Shown: piece by piece, positions 34,143 through 46,792 of the stretch
Layout: each line of letters begins with the position of its first letter
Position numbering within the stretch: position 1 is the stretch's first letter
Assembly: GCF_030411735.1 (NCBI RefSeq)
Contig: NW_026848139.1
Location: 1,833,309-1,897,308, forward strand
Direction: 5' to 3'
DNA length: 64,000 bases
DNA from: Phialemonium atrogriseum
Taxonomy: Eukaryota; Ascomycota; Sordariomycetes; Cephalothecales; Cephalothecaceae
Program-made: the position numbers and the translations under genes
The notes under the pieces: model-generated
Told to the model about the DNA's origin: nothing
Databases searched by the model: none
What the model saw: only the letters and a program-made list of their open reading frames with translations

Positions 34143-36009
34143 AATATTTGGAGGCGATTAGAAGATGAAGGAAATAAGACGCATTGGACTCGCCCGGGTT
34201 CGACGAACGGGCATGGGGGATTGTCTTGGAAGATACTCAACTCGAGTGGCCAAGAGGCTTCGGAGGGGCAGGAGGTACAACATGGTCACGAGCGTCTGCA
34301 CCTACTTTGTTTGGATAGATAGACCGGTAGTACCTGCCAGTTGAGAAATGATTATACGTAAAGGTACCTACTGTCCAAGTCGCCCCTTTCTCTCAGATTG
34401 GGGAGGACATTGCGGCCACATGCTCACGTGACCCCCCGACCGCCTACGCAAGACCGGAGATCCGGATCTATACAGGGCTTATTGGAGTAGCTTCGTTGTG
34501 GGGAGCCCTGCCAGGTATATGCACCAAGCTGGTTAGTATCGAGCGTGGTCGACCTCCCCGGCAATCAGCACCGACACTTGTCGAGCTGCCAAAGGGATAA
34601 ACCATCCCAAGAGACGTAGAAAATATCAATATGGGCTCGGCTTTCTTGCGGGCCGACCCGGCGGTGCCCGGTGGAACCAAGGCCGGCCTTCTGTGTCGAT
34701 CGACATGGTGACCAAACGGCCTCAATCCTCTCACATTGCCATCAAAACGAAGGTCCGCCCCACTCCCGAGATTGTGCTCCGATGCAACCCGCAAAAGGCA
34801 GCCATTGAGAAACGGGTGGTAGAAAAGAGTGTTTCCCTTTTGGATACGTCCTTCTTCCAATCCATCCATCATTTAAAGCTCCGATACTCTGGGTACTTGT
34901 CCAGTCTGCCGAACGGTCCAAGAACATGGCACTATGTGACGGGATTCCGGAGCCCCACGTTTTTGCCATCCGTACATGGCCGGAACGCACGGGGCACTTC
35001 GGATGCCTAACGGCTGTGTACACTGATCCGAGGGACGAGGTCGGGGCCCGTAAGCTTAATACTCTCCCGGCAACATCGACGGTACTTATTACGCATATAC
35101 AAGAATCCTAGTGATCAGCTACTGCCCCGGAAATACCACGGGGGTTTACCAGGCTAGCACTCGTGTGCCGACCATACCCCCTGCATGCCGAAGATCTTGG
35201 CGTACATACCTGCGATTAGCGTATGCAAAGACACTCTGACGTCAGTCCACCCGAATCATGGTCGCGAATCTGGGCGTACCTCATGACTTGCTAGTGTTTG
35301 AAGATTCAGCCAAACTTTGCGTCATGGCTTTTCTTCACAGTTTCGAGATGCTGCAGTCCATCCTCGCATCTGCATCTGCCGAATCCCATTAGCTATCCAC
35401 CTAGGTTGCCACGGTTTCGAGCAACTGTTCGAGAGCACACCAAGCAACTCGATGGAAGAACCATTGTCTCGCCATCCGAGGATTGAGTCTCCATAATCTG
35501 TACTCAAAGGATCTAGTGGCATGTCCGGTGGATACTTCAAGCTCAGATCGCCCTTGGTTAGGGTTTCCCACTAAGTTTCAGGTCCTATAGGCAGCGTTCT
35601 AGGGACATTATGGCGGAAGAGACAGTGGGACTCCGCTCCGGCGAAGCCGAATCGGGGATCCGCCAGTGGGTCGGTGCGCCTATCAATGCAGAAAGTTTGG
35701 TGGCAACATGCCGTCGTGCAAGATCCTGCCTCGGCTTGAGAACATTGATGGGAATATCCTTGATATACGCATCATCCCAACGACCTCCATCTTCTTCCCC
35801 AGCCCACACTGCATGCAATCTTATGCACACATAAACAATATCACAAAACTCTCTGCGCTTGGGCTTTTTATATCGCACGCGTCTTCACCACTGATAACGA
35901 CGTCTGGAGGGTCCACATCGAAACAAAATATCTCGAAAACTCTAAAACAGACCCCCCACCCCTTTCCCCTCCCCGCTGGGGACGAACCTCCCACCTATAA
36001 CCTTTTCCC
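34143..36009. other. long divergent intergenic region
   Basis: About 1.87 kb between MER3 and the aquaporin gene. Short frames here have no family support. A perfect TGACGTCA palindrome lies at 35237-35244, and the stretch just before the aquaporin start is CT-rich. Confidence 0.5.
35237..35244. promoter_or_regulatory. second CRE-type palindrome TGACGTCA
   Basis: Perfect 8-bp palindrome about 770 bp upstream of the aquaporin start. It could be an ATF/CREB bZIP site; the distance makes a functional link uncertain. Confidence 0.25.
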
Positions 36010-37236
36010 ATGGCCATCCCCCCGACGTTTTCTTCTCCATCCCCCTCCCCCTCCTTCTCGCATGCCTCCTTCCCGTCCTTGGGCTCGGCCGCCAAGTCCG
36101 AGCAGGCAGTCCTCCCGATGGGGATCGAGTCGACGCACGACGAGCGGGCCTTCGCCACCGCCCATGACGCCCCCGTGAAGCCCCCGACGCCCGCGCCGGT
36201 GCCGGCTGACGAGCCAGACCTGGCGTGGCCGAGGGCCCGGACCGTGATGCAGGACGCTTTCTCCGAGTTCTTCGGCGTCTTCATCATGATACTGTTTGGA
36301 GACGGGTCTGTCGCCCAGGTCACTCTAAGTGACAAGAAAAGTGGTGACTACCAGAGCATTTCTTGGGGCTGGGGGTAGAGTCTACCTTTTTATTTCCCTC
36401 TACTGCTTAATTGTTGCTTTTCTCTGTTCTTTCCTCCTCGTATACTGACATCCTGCCCAGTCTCGGAGTCATGCTCGGGTTCTACGTGGCCGGCAAGTCA
36501 GGCGGGCACCTGAACCCGGCCATCACGCTGTCCAACTGCGTGTACCGCAAGTTCCCCTGGCGCAAGCTCCCCGTGTACGCGGCGGCGCAGGTGCTGGGCG
36601 CCATGGCGGGCGCGGCGGTGGTGTACGGCAACTACCGGTCGGCGATCGACAACTTCGAGGGCCACGGGGTGCGCACCGTGGGCGGCAACATGTCGACGGC
36701 CGGCATCTTCTGCACGTACCCGCAGCCCTTCATGACGCGGACCGGCATGTTCTTCTCCGAGTTCCTCGCCAGCGCCATCCTGCAGTTCGTCATCTACAGC
36801 CTTCTCGACAACGGCGCCGGGAAGCTGATGCCGCTCTCCCTGTTCTTCCTCATCTTCGGCCTCGGCGCCTGCTTCGGCTGGGAGACGGGTTACGCCATCA
36901 ACTTGGCCCGGGACTTTGGGCCACGCCTCGTCACGTACATGATCGGGTACGGCCCCGAGGTCTGGTCTGCGGGGGGGTATTACTTCTGGGTGAGTGGATT
37001 TACCTCTTGATTTACCCGCTGTTGTGAATGCGCATTAATGCAGCCCACCTGTGCAGATCCCCATGGTCGCCCCGTTCCTCGGATGCTTGACTGGCGGCTT
37101 CCTCTACGACGTATTCCTTTATACTGGAGCCGAAACCCCGATTAACACGCCTTATATGGGCTTCCCGAGGCTCCTTCAACCGAAACGCAGTGTTTGGTCC
37201 AACACATACGTCAAAGACGAAGTGAGCAAGGCGTAA
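36010..37236 (+). CDS. aquaglyceroporin (MIP family)
   Basis: Three exons: 36010-36374, 36461-36989, 37057-37236; phases agree and give 357 residues. The N-terminal 85 residues are soluble and Pro/Ser-rich. The channel domain starts at FSEFFGVFIMILFGDG and has the expected membrane segments. The first NPA box is intact (GGHLNPAITL, Asn140). The second reads INLARDFGPR (Asn269), so Pro is replaced by Leu, while the following Arg-Asp of aquaglyceroporins (NPARD) is kept. The protein would pass glycerol or other small solutes, and perhaps water, across the membrane. It is divergent from MER3 by 1.9 kb. An alternative acceptor 15 nt upstream of exon 3 would keep frame. Confidence 0.9.
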
Positions 37237-37248
37237 CTCTGGGGAAAT

Positions 37249-37280
37249 TGGAACTTGGAACTTGGAACTTGGAACTTGGA
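37249..37280 (+). repeat. 7-bp tandem repeat (TTGGAAC)n
   Basis: About four and a half copies of the heptamer TTGGAAC in the 3' UTR, starting 13 bp after the aquaporin stop codon. Confidence 0.9.
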
Positions 37281-39219
37281 TCCCGCTGTGGACCAGATTT
37301 CCTCTTTATGATGTCTGATTAGTGATGATAATGCCGGCGATCTTTGGTGCCTTGCCCATATCCATCGATGAGTTTCACGAGCGGGGCGTTTGGGGCTGGC
37401 TTTAGTTGTATTTGAAGGGGGGCAAATCCCGTGTAGACTACCTATATGGAGTGTAAATAGAATCTGAATAGAAGCTGGAATGATTTTGACTCAGGATAGA
37501 AAACAATGCAGTGTCCCTGGACGGGGCTGGTTCCACGGCTTCGGAAATTGGCAGTGGGTTTCTGCCGAACATAAATGCATGAAGTTGTCGATACTGGGCA
37601 ATTGACTCTAATTATCTCCTAACTGCGCGGTTGGAAATGCTGTGCGTTGGGAATGGGGCAGTCGTGTGACAAATAAAAATACTCTGGGCCCGGCTCCAGA
37701 TGTGGAGCAACGGCATTCGGGCCTTCATGTAACCCAAGTCATGTTAGTGTTTGGCCTATGGAGGTGGTTCCGAGGCTGTGCTTTTATCGAGTGGATTAAA
37801 TTATGCCCGGCCTTGACCTGTACTACCACACCTTGGCCTAAAGAGTGTTCCTTGCCGTAGCAACAACTCACTGGGTATGTCGTAAATATTTGGTGACTCG
37901 GGGTATCTTCAGCATAGGGTGCAGTATTTAGTAGCCCTTGATCGCTTGATGGTTGTGCCAAGAGATAGTCAACAAGGGGGAGAGACTCGCGGTGTGGTTC
38001 TGTTGATTTTGAGCAGTTCGATTCGTCCATTTCTACCTCGATGACTTGTATTAACCCTTTGAAAGTGAAAAAGAGATTTCGTAGGTTCTGTCTCAATACT
38101 TACTCACGAGATCCAAAAGCTAGCTTCAACTCGACCTCTCCCGCTTTAACCCCCTTTGCTTGCCCAATCATTTAGTTCCGAGGGACCGTCTAATTATGCG
38201 GAGTATGAGGATGGTTTCCTCAATTTCGTAGTCGTATAACTGCTGTACGAAACGTTCTATCAACGTAAGTTTATTAAAGAATATCCACCTGTTTGTCTTT
38301 TGGTTCTCGGGCTCCTTTGGAAGGCATATCGCAAGGGCAGTCGGATCGGAGTCTTGGAGCTTGAGAGGACTGCTAATTACCCGGGGCGGTGGCGAGTTAT
38401 TATACGTAGATGGCTGCACCGCAAATGGATGCTTGCTCTCTATGGGGGCTTTTGAAGTTGCCGCCGTGCCTCTTTCTCCTGCAGTGTCCACTCTGTTGTA
38501 GCAAGCTAGATATTTAAAAGAAGGGCGTTTGGAAGTCGCAGATACGCTTTTCGAGTTTGTTAGTATCGCGCTTATCTGAACAGAGCTTGCCTCTCGCGCA
38601 GTATCCATGGTCGCGGTTCCACAGCTAAGGAACGCGGCGTCATGTAACCCAATTTGGCCATGCATGTATGACAACCCCTGAACTTTAGGAATTGCAATTG
38701 CCACTACCTAACGAACCAGCCAGCTTATTCTCTGCGCCAATTCAGTGATGAGGATAGTCTCAAGTGCCGTGTCAGTGCTTCATAGACGGAATAATGCGCG
38801 GGGAATATCCTTCAAGAGACTGAATTCACTTTAATAGAGAACCAGTACTAATACATTACCAAGTGGAAATTCCATCCCAGGTTACAGAGACCAAATCTTT
38901 AGTGAAACTCTCGGGTATATTGGCATTACACCACAGGGCCGGGCATTAGCAACTCGGCCATGTTCTGGTCTTGACTATGTGGCTATTCACCTCCCTATGC
39001 TGTCAAATGGCTGTCATGTCGTGCCTTAGAAGTCCATTCACTCGGGTGCCTCCCGCAAGTATATATTGACAGTCCAAGCCGTTCAAATTCCGATCCTCTC
39101 ATCGCCATCTCCAACTGCGACATTGCACAATACTCGGCAAGGACACTACCAGCCTGAAGCATTATTACCATACCTACCTTCTACGCGACTTTCCGCATCC
39201 TCCCACCACTTCTGACAAG
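37281..39219. other. long intergenic region
   Basis: About 1.9 kb. A 178-codon frame on the minus strand (38168-38704) has no recognisable family and AT-rich codon use; it was not called. The last 150 bp before 39220 look like a fungal promoter and leader: an AT-rich TATATATT near 39060, then a CT-rich stretch. Confidence 0.45.
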
Positions 39220-39513
39220 ATGTGCACAGTGGTAGTTCATGACATACGATGCCCGTGCCAGTATGCCCGCTGCCCTCAGCGGAACGCTGCTAAGGAGACG
39301 AAACCCGGCCACCTCATCGAGATCCGGAATACGCATGCCTATGACTGGTGCATCCCGTACTTTACACAGACCAACCCGACCCTGCTAGCATTGAACCAGA
39401 TTCCCGTCTGTCCCGTGCGACCCATCCAGAAGCACCACCACATCAAGTGGAGGGATGAGCCTTGCCTGCCCTGCAAAAGGACTTGCCCGGCGCCGGAGGA
39501 CAACTTCTTCTAA
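39220..39513 (+). CDS. small hypothetical protein
   Basis: Intronless, 97 residues, preceded by a TATA-like stretch about 160 bp upstream and a CT-rich leader. It starts MCTVVVHDIRCPCQ and ends with CLPCKRTCPAPEDNFF, with eight cysteines in all, several as C-x-C or C-x2-C pairs, so metal binding is possible. There is no signal peptide. I do not recognise the family, though short fungal proteins with an MCT-start and CPC motif occur as uncharacterised conserved proteins. It could also be a chance frame; the promoter-like context is the main reason to call it. Confidence 0.5.
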   Translation: MCTVVVHDIRCPCQYARCPQRNAAKETKPGHLIEIRNTHAYDWCIPYFTQTNPTLLALNQIPVCPVRPIQKHHHIKWRDEPCLPCKRTCPAPEDNFF

Positions 39514-40520
39514 TTGCCCGAGGGTAGTTACTTCGAATACGGTGGACCGAATTATCTTGGGTTTCGACTGTGGGTTGGAAGCGAGGCGTTGGCGTTGGTC
39601 TTGGAAGGCGTTGGTTTGAGGGCAGATCTTTCTTTCTGGTCCATAATTAGAGAGCATCTAGGGGCGAATTGCTTAGTCTACGTTTAGACCAACTCATCTC
39701 AATGAGTAGTAGACGTAATTAATCGAACACCTTGCAGTTTTGGTATTTTCTAGCTTGCTCAAAGTCTCCGAATATGGGAGAGTATTGAGAGTTAATTGAG
39801 AATCATGACTCTAGAGGATCATGTTCGATCACTTGCCATTGATTTGTTTCCTCAGTGACTATTCGCGATATAACCTTGACCGGCTATAACACTTGATCAA
39901 TGAGCTTTGATTCATGTCCATTAACTCCATTTAAATTGTCGCGACATGTGTACCCAAGTGTGGTAACAGAAAAGAAGTCAGTTGTTAGTTAGAAGTCTAA
40001 AGGGTGATGAAACCTCAGAGGCTAGTCGAGAAAGAGAGGGAAACATAATCAATCACAGTACTTGCCCCCAAGCCCGGCCCTGGGGAATCGCAGATATTCA
40101 CCAAACAACCAATTTCCACCTTTAGGTCCTCCCAGCTGGACATGGCCCGGCGGAACAAAGCAACACTACCCATTCTCTCACTACCTCAGTTAACCAGTGA
40201 AAACAACCCTGTGGAGAAGTAGCCAAGAAGCTAAGAGGCCACGATGGAGAGACGGAAGCACATGCGTTTTTATCCCGCTCACGTTGGCGTGTTATCGACA
40301 TGCACCGACAGATGGTGGATCACATGTGGAGAACGTATTATCTACAGACTCTGCCAGTTCTGGCCAGTCACCGCAAAACAACGTACATTGAATGATAGCT
40401 TCAACTATCAGTCTTCCCAAGTTCCACGACACTGACGGCCATGCCCAAAGCAACCCTAACCTAACTACGCGCTGGTGCGCCGATTTCCAATTGTCGAAAC
40501 CTGAATCTCAGTCCTCAGAT
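39514..40520. other. intergenic, convergent 3' ends
   Basis: About 1 kb between the small hypothetical gene and the xylanase stop. Short frames only. Confidence 0.5.
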
Positions 40521-41678
40521 TTACTGAAGAGCCTGTGCGATGGCATCGTAGGCAGGCTTGGGGTTGAAGGAGCTGTCAAAGAGGAGGGGGTTGCCCTGGG
40601 GTCTCCACGAATCCTAGAAGGGGGCCAACAAGTTAGACATTGATTACTCTTCAGAGCTAAGGAGACGCGCCAGCAACAAAAAGGAAAGTGAAAAATAAAT
40701 GAGTCTTACCGGATCCCTAACACCCCAGACGGTAATCCCGACGCACTTCTCGACGGCCAGGCAGCCCTTTGTGACGGCGGCGTAGTCCTGCGCGTTGTTG
40801 CCCTGGATGTCCAGCTCGGTGACGGCGACCTCGGAGACGCCCGTGTCGGCGAGGGCCTTGATGGCGCTGGCGAGGGCGGAGCCCTGGCCGGCGTTGAGGT
40901 GGCCCTGGGTGCCGATGCCGTCGATGGGGATGCCGGCGGCGAGCCACTTCTTGACGTGCGCGACCATGCCGTTGGTCAGCTTGGCCGCCGTCGGGCTGTC
41001 GAGGTTGTAGTCATTGATGTAGAGCTTCGCGTCCGGGTCGGCCGCTCGCGCAGCCTCGAAGGCGATGCGGACAAAGTCCTCGCCGAGGACGTCGGAGAAG
41101 ACGGACGAGCGCAGCGAGCCGTCCTCGTTGAATATCTCGTTGGCGACGTCCTGCATGGTACGCAAGTATGTGAGTCTCTGGCCCACCGATTGCCCATCCA
41201 CGGTTCACTAAACATTACTCACATATGCCCTGATCTTGCCCTTGTACCTCGTCATGATGGTCGTGATGTGGGTCTGGATGGCCTCGGTCAGTTGGGCCTT
41301 GTCGCGAATGCCGCTAACCCATCCGGCGAGCTGCGAGTGCCAGACGAAGGTGTGGCCTCGGACCGTCTTGTTGTTCTCGACGGCCCAGTTGACGAGGTAG
41401 TCGGCCTGGCCCCAGTTGTACTGCCCCTTGGTGTTCTCGATGCTCTGCCACTTCATGCTGTTCTCAGGGGTGACCTGGCCGAAGTCGGCCTGGATCACGG
41501 CCGCGTTCTTGCCCGACGTCAGGCGGCCCTGGTCGGTGCAGGTGCCAAAATACAGCTTGCCCTTGGCCTTCATTAACGCGTCGATGCTTGTTGTCGACTG
41601 ACGCTTCTCAACATCCTCGCCGGTGGGCGCGGCCAGGGCCGCAAGGGGCGCCAACAGGAGGAGAATGGCGGACTTCAT
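40521..41678 (-). CDS. secreted endo-1,4-beta-xylanase, GH10
   Basis: Three exons on the minus strand: 41678-41223, 41150-40710, 40613-40521, all joined in phase 0, giving 329 residues, the normal size for a single-domain fungal GH10 enzyme. A signal peptide (MKSAILLLLAPLAALAA) is followed by a short pro-segment ending EKR, a KEX2-like site. GH10 landmarks: FGQVTPENSMKW, GHTFVWHSQL, the acid/base Glu157 in DVANE, and the nucleophile Glu264 in VTELD, then GITVWGVRD and the last-exon SWRP. It cuts internal xylan bonds outside the cell. There is no carbohydrate-binding module. Introns are 72 and 96 bp. It is likely induced by xylan; two GGCTAA-type sequences lie upstream. Confidence 0.95.
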
Positions 41679-43127
41679 CCTGACAAAAACAAGGGCAGAA
41701 GGCTGAGTTGCTGACCAACGGAGTAAGGGGAAGATGGCTTGAGATAACCCACGAACGGTCTCCACGACCCTGAGGGACTGGGCCGCATATATGTAGAGAG
41801 GTATCGTGGGGCTGACATTGCGACCTCCCGGGCTCCCCAGTCATCTACTACTATGGTAGCTACCTTGAGTGCCATGCTCGTTGCAACACCTGATTGGTTG
41901 GTTTAATGAACCCCGGATGCTTTTAAATGGCGGTTGCCGGCTACCGACGACGGAAGCGTCCATTTGATGAGCAATGCGCTCCGAACAGCCTCATGTCCGA
42001 ACCAGGATCGCTGTAATAAATTGGCGGTTCCTACACAAATAAATATGCAGTACCGCACGAATCAGCGGTCTTGAAAGCTGCGGGGGTGCCAAGCTTGCTG
42101 TAATGCTCGACGGCTAATCATATGGGTAATCCGTAATGGGGTCGTGAATTAACCGGCTTTTCGTAGTCTTTGCCTGAACTTCTAAGATCCACGATGGTTC
42201 CTACCCTTCCATCGCTCTACCGGTCCAGCGGCTCTGTTAGGAACAAGCCTATTGCGGTAGAGCGGATTCCAATATAGTGATCGTCCCCTGTCCTAGCACA
42301 GGGGCAGTCACTGCACCGGGCATATTTGATAACCACTTTTTATGTTCGCATGGTGCGACAGTGTTCTCCCTATCTGTCATTTCACACGTCCGAATTATCA
42401 GAAGAATACTTGCTTAATTTAGCCAGATTATTGCTGTTTCCAAACTCGAAGAGAAGAAGGCTTCTGCAGGATAGAACAGGCAGCTATATATACCTACCAA
42501 GGTACCGAGCCAAGCGATCATGAAGCCCTGGTCAGCCTAAGGTCTAGCTCCTTTTCAATAGAAGAGAGGGCCTTGAGGACCGACCCCTGGGGACGACCCC
42601 TATATGCCTTGGTAGACTGAGGGCCAGTAGGCTTAGTCAGCAGCTTCTTTGCACTGGAAGTGTGGCAAGACAACTTGAGGAAATATTCGTAGCCTCAATA
42701 AGAGATGAACAAAGGACGGAGGAACTCAAGGAGGAGAACCAGAGATACTTAACGAGTTGGAACAGTCTTGTTCCAAAAGCTGACTCGTCTTGCTGGAGTC
42801 AACTCAACTTGAAGTCGGGTAGGTCACGTGAGATGGGGCTTCCTTGAGCCACAGTTCTTGGTTTTTGCTGTGTTGAACCCCACCTGCCCCGCACCGCTGT
42901 GGCTGTTCCCTCGACGCCTAACTGGGTAAGGCAGTTGTTGATTTTCACAAAACATTGGCAGAAAAAATTGCTCGTCGAAATTTCTTACTTCATTCCTTCT
43001 CCCAAAGCACCTCTCTCTGAACAAGTCCTCTTCTGGAGGGCTGTGGTTCTCTCCGTTTCCCTTTCCTATCGTCCATATTTGCCCTTGATACCCCTTATTT
43101 CCTTTCGTCCCAGCTTCTCACACTACC
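41679..43127. other. divergent intergenic region (xylanase / Kap123)
   Basis: About 1.45 kb. It contains promoters of both genes. GGCTAA occurs on the plus strand at 42112-42117 and on the minus strand at 42419-42424. Open frames here are short and unsupported. Confidence 0.5.
42112..42117 (+). promoter_or_regulatory. possible XlnR/XYR1 site (GGCTAA)
   Basis: Hexamer GGCTAA about 435 bp upstream of the xylanase ATG; another on the opposite strand at 42419-42424. GGCTAA/GGCTAG is the core site for the xylanase regulator XlnR/XYR1 in filamentous fungi. The motif is short, so a chance match is possible. Confidence 0.3.
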
Positions 43128-46100
43128 ATGGATCAACAAAAGCTTGCGAGCCTCCTGAAGGAGAGCCAAGTTCGTGCGTCTTCCCCTCGGGCAGCCTAGC
43201 CCCCATCAATTGTTGGGCTCCGTCCCGTTTTCTGCGGTTGCTAACAGTTTTCTCTGCATGCAGCCGACACACAGAGAATCAAGGCAATCACCGCGGAATT
43301 GCAGAAGAACTTCTATGTCCATCCTGAATCCCTCCTTGCCCTGATCGAGATCATCGCGACCCATGGCGACCTCGGCGTCCGACAGCAGGCAGCTATCCAG
43401 GCTGCCCGGCTGGTGGACAAGCACTGGAAGGTCATTCCCGCAGAGCAGAAGGGTGCCGTTCGGCAGCATCTGGTCCAGGCCACCTTGAAGGAGCAGAACC
43501 CGAGGTGTCGACACGCAGAGTCCCGTGTCATCGCCTCCATCGCCAACCTTGACTTCGAAGATGGGGAATGGCTTGATCTTCTCCCTTCCCTCTTCACCCT
43601 TGCCCACAACAGCGATGTCGGTCAGCGCGAGGTGGGCATGTACATCATCTTCAGCATATTGGAGGAGAACCCAACCCATTTCATGGAGCATCTCTCGAAG
43701 CTCTTCGAGCTCTTCAGCCACACTATCCGCGATCCCGCCAGTGCAGATGTCCGGATCAATACCATGATGTCTGTCGGCGCCATTCTCATGCTCGTCGAGC
43801 CCGAGGAGGACGAGCAGTCTGTAAATTCCCTACAGGCGCTGATCCCCCTCATGGTTGAGGTGCTCAAGGACGCAGTCCAGCAGGGCGACGACGAGAAGAC
43901 CAAGCAGGCATTCGAGGTCTTCCAGCAGTTCCTTGCCTACGAGTCGGCATTGATTGGGGGCTTCCTGAAGGATCTTGTCCAGTTCATGCTCGATCTCGCG
44001 TCGAACACTGACGCTGATGAGGACGTCCGCTCGCAGGCGCTCTCCTTCCTGGCCCAGACGGTGCGATACCGCCGGATGAAGGTCCAGGGGATGCGGGACA
44101 TGGGCTCCCAGCTGACCCTGAAGAGCATGGTGATCCTGACCGAGATCGATGACGACGAGGATGAGGAAGAGATGAACCCTGCCAGGCTGGCCCTTGCATT
44201 GCTTGACCAGCTTGCCAGCGACCTGCCGCCTCGCCAGGTCATCGTCCCCCTGCTCGACGCCTTCCCCAAGTTCTCCACCTCGGAGCAGGCCGGCTATCGG
44301 AAGGCGGGTATCCTCGCACTAGGCACATGCGTCGAAGGAGCTCCCGATTTCGTCGCGTCTCAGCTCAAGTCGGTGATGCCCCACCTCATCAGCCTCCTCA
44401 ACGATGCCGACGCCGGTGTCCGACACACAGCCTTGGTCGGTCTCGCAAGGCTTGCAGAAGACGTCGCCGAGGAGCTTGCTTCGGAGCACGAGGCCCTGAT
44501 GACTGCGCTAGTGAAGAATCTCCAGGCTGCCATTTCCACTGCCTCGGATCCCCAGCAGGCCAAGAAGAGCACCGGCATTATCCGCTCCGTATGCGGCGCC
44601 CTTGATGCCATGTCTGAGGGCCTCCCAGCCGATGTCATGAAGCAGTATGCGGGCGAGTTGGTCGGCAACATTGGGGCGCTAGTAGACCATGAGGACTTCA
44701 AGGTCAAGATCGCCGCATCCGGCGCACTGGGCGCCATCGCCAGCTCGCTCGGGGAAGAGTTCAAGCCGTACTTTGAGCAGACAATGCGGGCGCTTGGAAA
44801 CCACCTCTTGGTCAAAGACTCGGAGGAAGACCTCTCTCTGCGCAGTGGCGTTTGCGACTCAATGGGACGCATTGCCACGGCTGTCGGGGCAGAGATGTTC
44901 CAGCCGTATGTAATGGAGCTCATGAAGGCCAGCGAGGAGGGCCTCAAGCTTGACAACTCGAGACTCCGGGAGAGCAGTTTCATCCTGTGGAGCTCGCTTT
45001 CCAAGGTCTACGAGGCCCAGTTCGCCCCCTTCCTCCCGGGCGTCTTCACCGGCCTATTCGACAGCCTCGAGCTGGAGGAGGAGGAGGTCACTCTCCAGCT
45101 GACCGAGGAAGAAAAGGCCATTATTGGAACCCAGGATGAGCTCATCACCGCCGGAAAGAGGATCAAGGTGCGGCAGACGGATGACGTGGATGACAACGTG
45201 ATGGACGACGAAGACGAAGACGACTGGGAGGATGCCGGTGTTTCTACCGAGGCCCTCGAAAAGGAGGTCGCCATCGAGGTTCTGGGAGACGTCATCACCC
45301 ATGCCTGTGGTGCTGCCGAGGTCTCGGAATACCTCGAGAAGGCTGTGGAAAAGATTGCGCCCCTCGCCGAGCACTCGTACGAAGGCTGCCGCAAGGCCGC
45401 CATCTGCACCCTGTGGCGCGCGTATGCCCGTGTCTGGCAGCTCATGGAGCAGGAGACGGGTGTCAGCTGGGAGCCAGGATTCCCACCCAAGCAGGCACCG
45501 ACCCCTGCCCTTCTCACGCTTGGAGAGATCGTCTCGAGTGCCACCCTGCAGCTCTGGTCGGAGGAAGGTGAACGGTAAGCAAGGATTCCTTTTCGCGTCC
45601 CCATCTCTCCTCGTGATTCTTCCGTGATGAATACCTTTACGTTATACCCAGCTCACTCAGACGCAATTTATTGCGAGTGCTGAGAAAACGTGCTTATCAA
45701 TATCTGATCTTCACATATCAACGCCCAAAATTTGTCCCGCAGGCTCTGTTCAGGATCGTGGCGCTAACTAGTCACAGTGCTGTCGTGACCGAGGTCAACC
45801 GGAATGTCGCCGCTACTCTGAAGGCTTGTGGTCCCGCTATCCTGGCCCAGCAGGACATGCTCACACAAGTGGTTACCGTTCTCGGCACCATCATCACCCG
45901 GTCGCACCCTTGCCAGCAGGATCTCGGCGACGACGGCGAAGAACAAGAGGTGGAAGGCTCGTCAGAGTATGACTGGCTCGTTATTGACACGGCACTGGAC
46001 GTGGTCATCGGCCTCGCGGCAGCCCTCGGCCCGTCGTTCGGCGAACTTTGGAAGGTCTTTGAGAAGCCCATCATGAAGTTCGGAATTTCCAACGAGGACA

Positions 46101-46792
46101 TTGAGCGGTCCACTGGTGTTGGTGTTATCGCCGAGTGTGCTGCCAATATGGGATCGGCGGTGACCCCCTACACGTCGACCCTCTTGGCCCTGCTCCTGAA
46201 GCGCCTGTCGGACACTGACATGGAGACCAAGAGCAACGCCGCCTATGCCGCTGGCCAGTTGATTATCAACTCGACAGACAGCAAGGCATACCTGCCCCAG
46301 TACGAGACCATCCTCCGAAAGTTGGAGCCTATGTTGCAGATCCAGGGTTCCCGGATCAAGGACAACGCGGCCGGGTGCCTCTCCAGGATGATCATGGCCC
46401 ACCCCGAGCATGTGCCGCTCGGTGAAGTCTTGCCAGCCATGGTAGATCTACTGCCGCTCAAGGATGACTATGAGGAAAATGCTCCGGTGTACGAATGCAT
46501 CTACAAACTCTGTAAGTGGCCCCCCTCCCCCCCCCCCTTCTGCTCCCTTGTCCACCCCGAAACCACACGGACTAACCGATGGCGCCGCACAGATGATTCA
46601 AACGAGCCGACGATCCAGCAACTCACTCCCAAGCTGATTCCCGTCTTTGAACAGGTCTTGGGGCCACCGGAGGAGCAAATAGAGGACGAGACTCGTCAAC
46701 TCCTCTACCAGGCTGTGCGCGTTCTCTCCAAGGCACATCCTGAGCTGTTCAACGGCCACGAGGCTCTCCTCAAGTACGCCGGCATCCTGTAG
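43128..46792 (+). CDS. KAP123: importin beta-like karyopherin Kap123/importin-4
   Basis: Four exons: 43128-43173, 43264-45574, 45778-46511, 46593-46792; phases agree and give 1096 residues, close to yeast Kap123 (1113). The whole protein is HEAT repeats, for example GYRKAGILALGTCVEGAPDF and GVRHTALVGLARLAEDVAEE. It has an acidic loop (about residues 680-700, DDVDDNVMDDEDEDDW) typical of Kap123, which helps release cargo. Kap123 carries ribosomal proteins and histones H3/H4 into the nucleus with Ran. The third exon starts after a 203-bp intron, longer than most here, with a CTAAC branch near its acceptor. A poly-A run shortly after the stop (about 46822) lies in the 3' UTR. Confidence 0.95.

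Noticed and set aside
38168..38704. 178-codon minus-strand frame in the intergenic region
   Set aside because: No family, AT-rich codon use and no splice or promoter support; could be a real small gene but not enough evidence.
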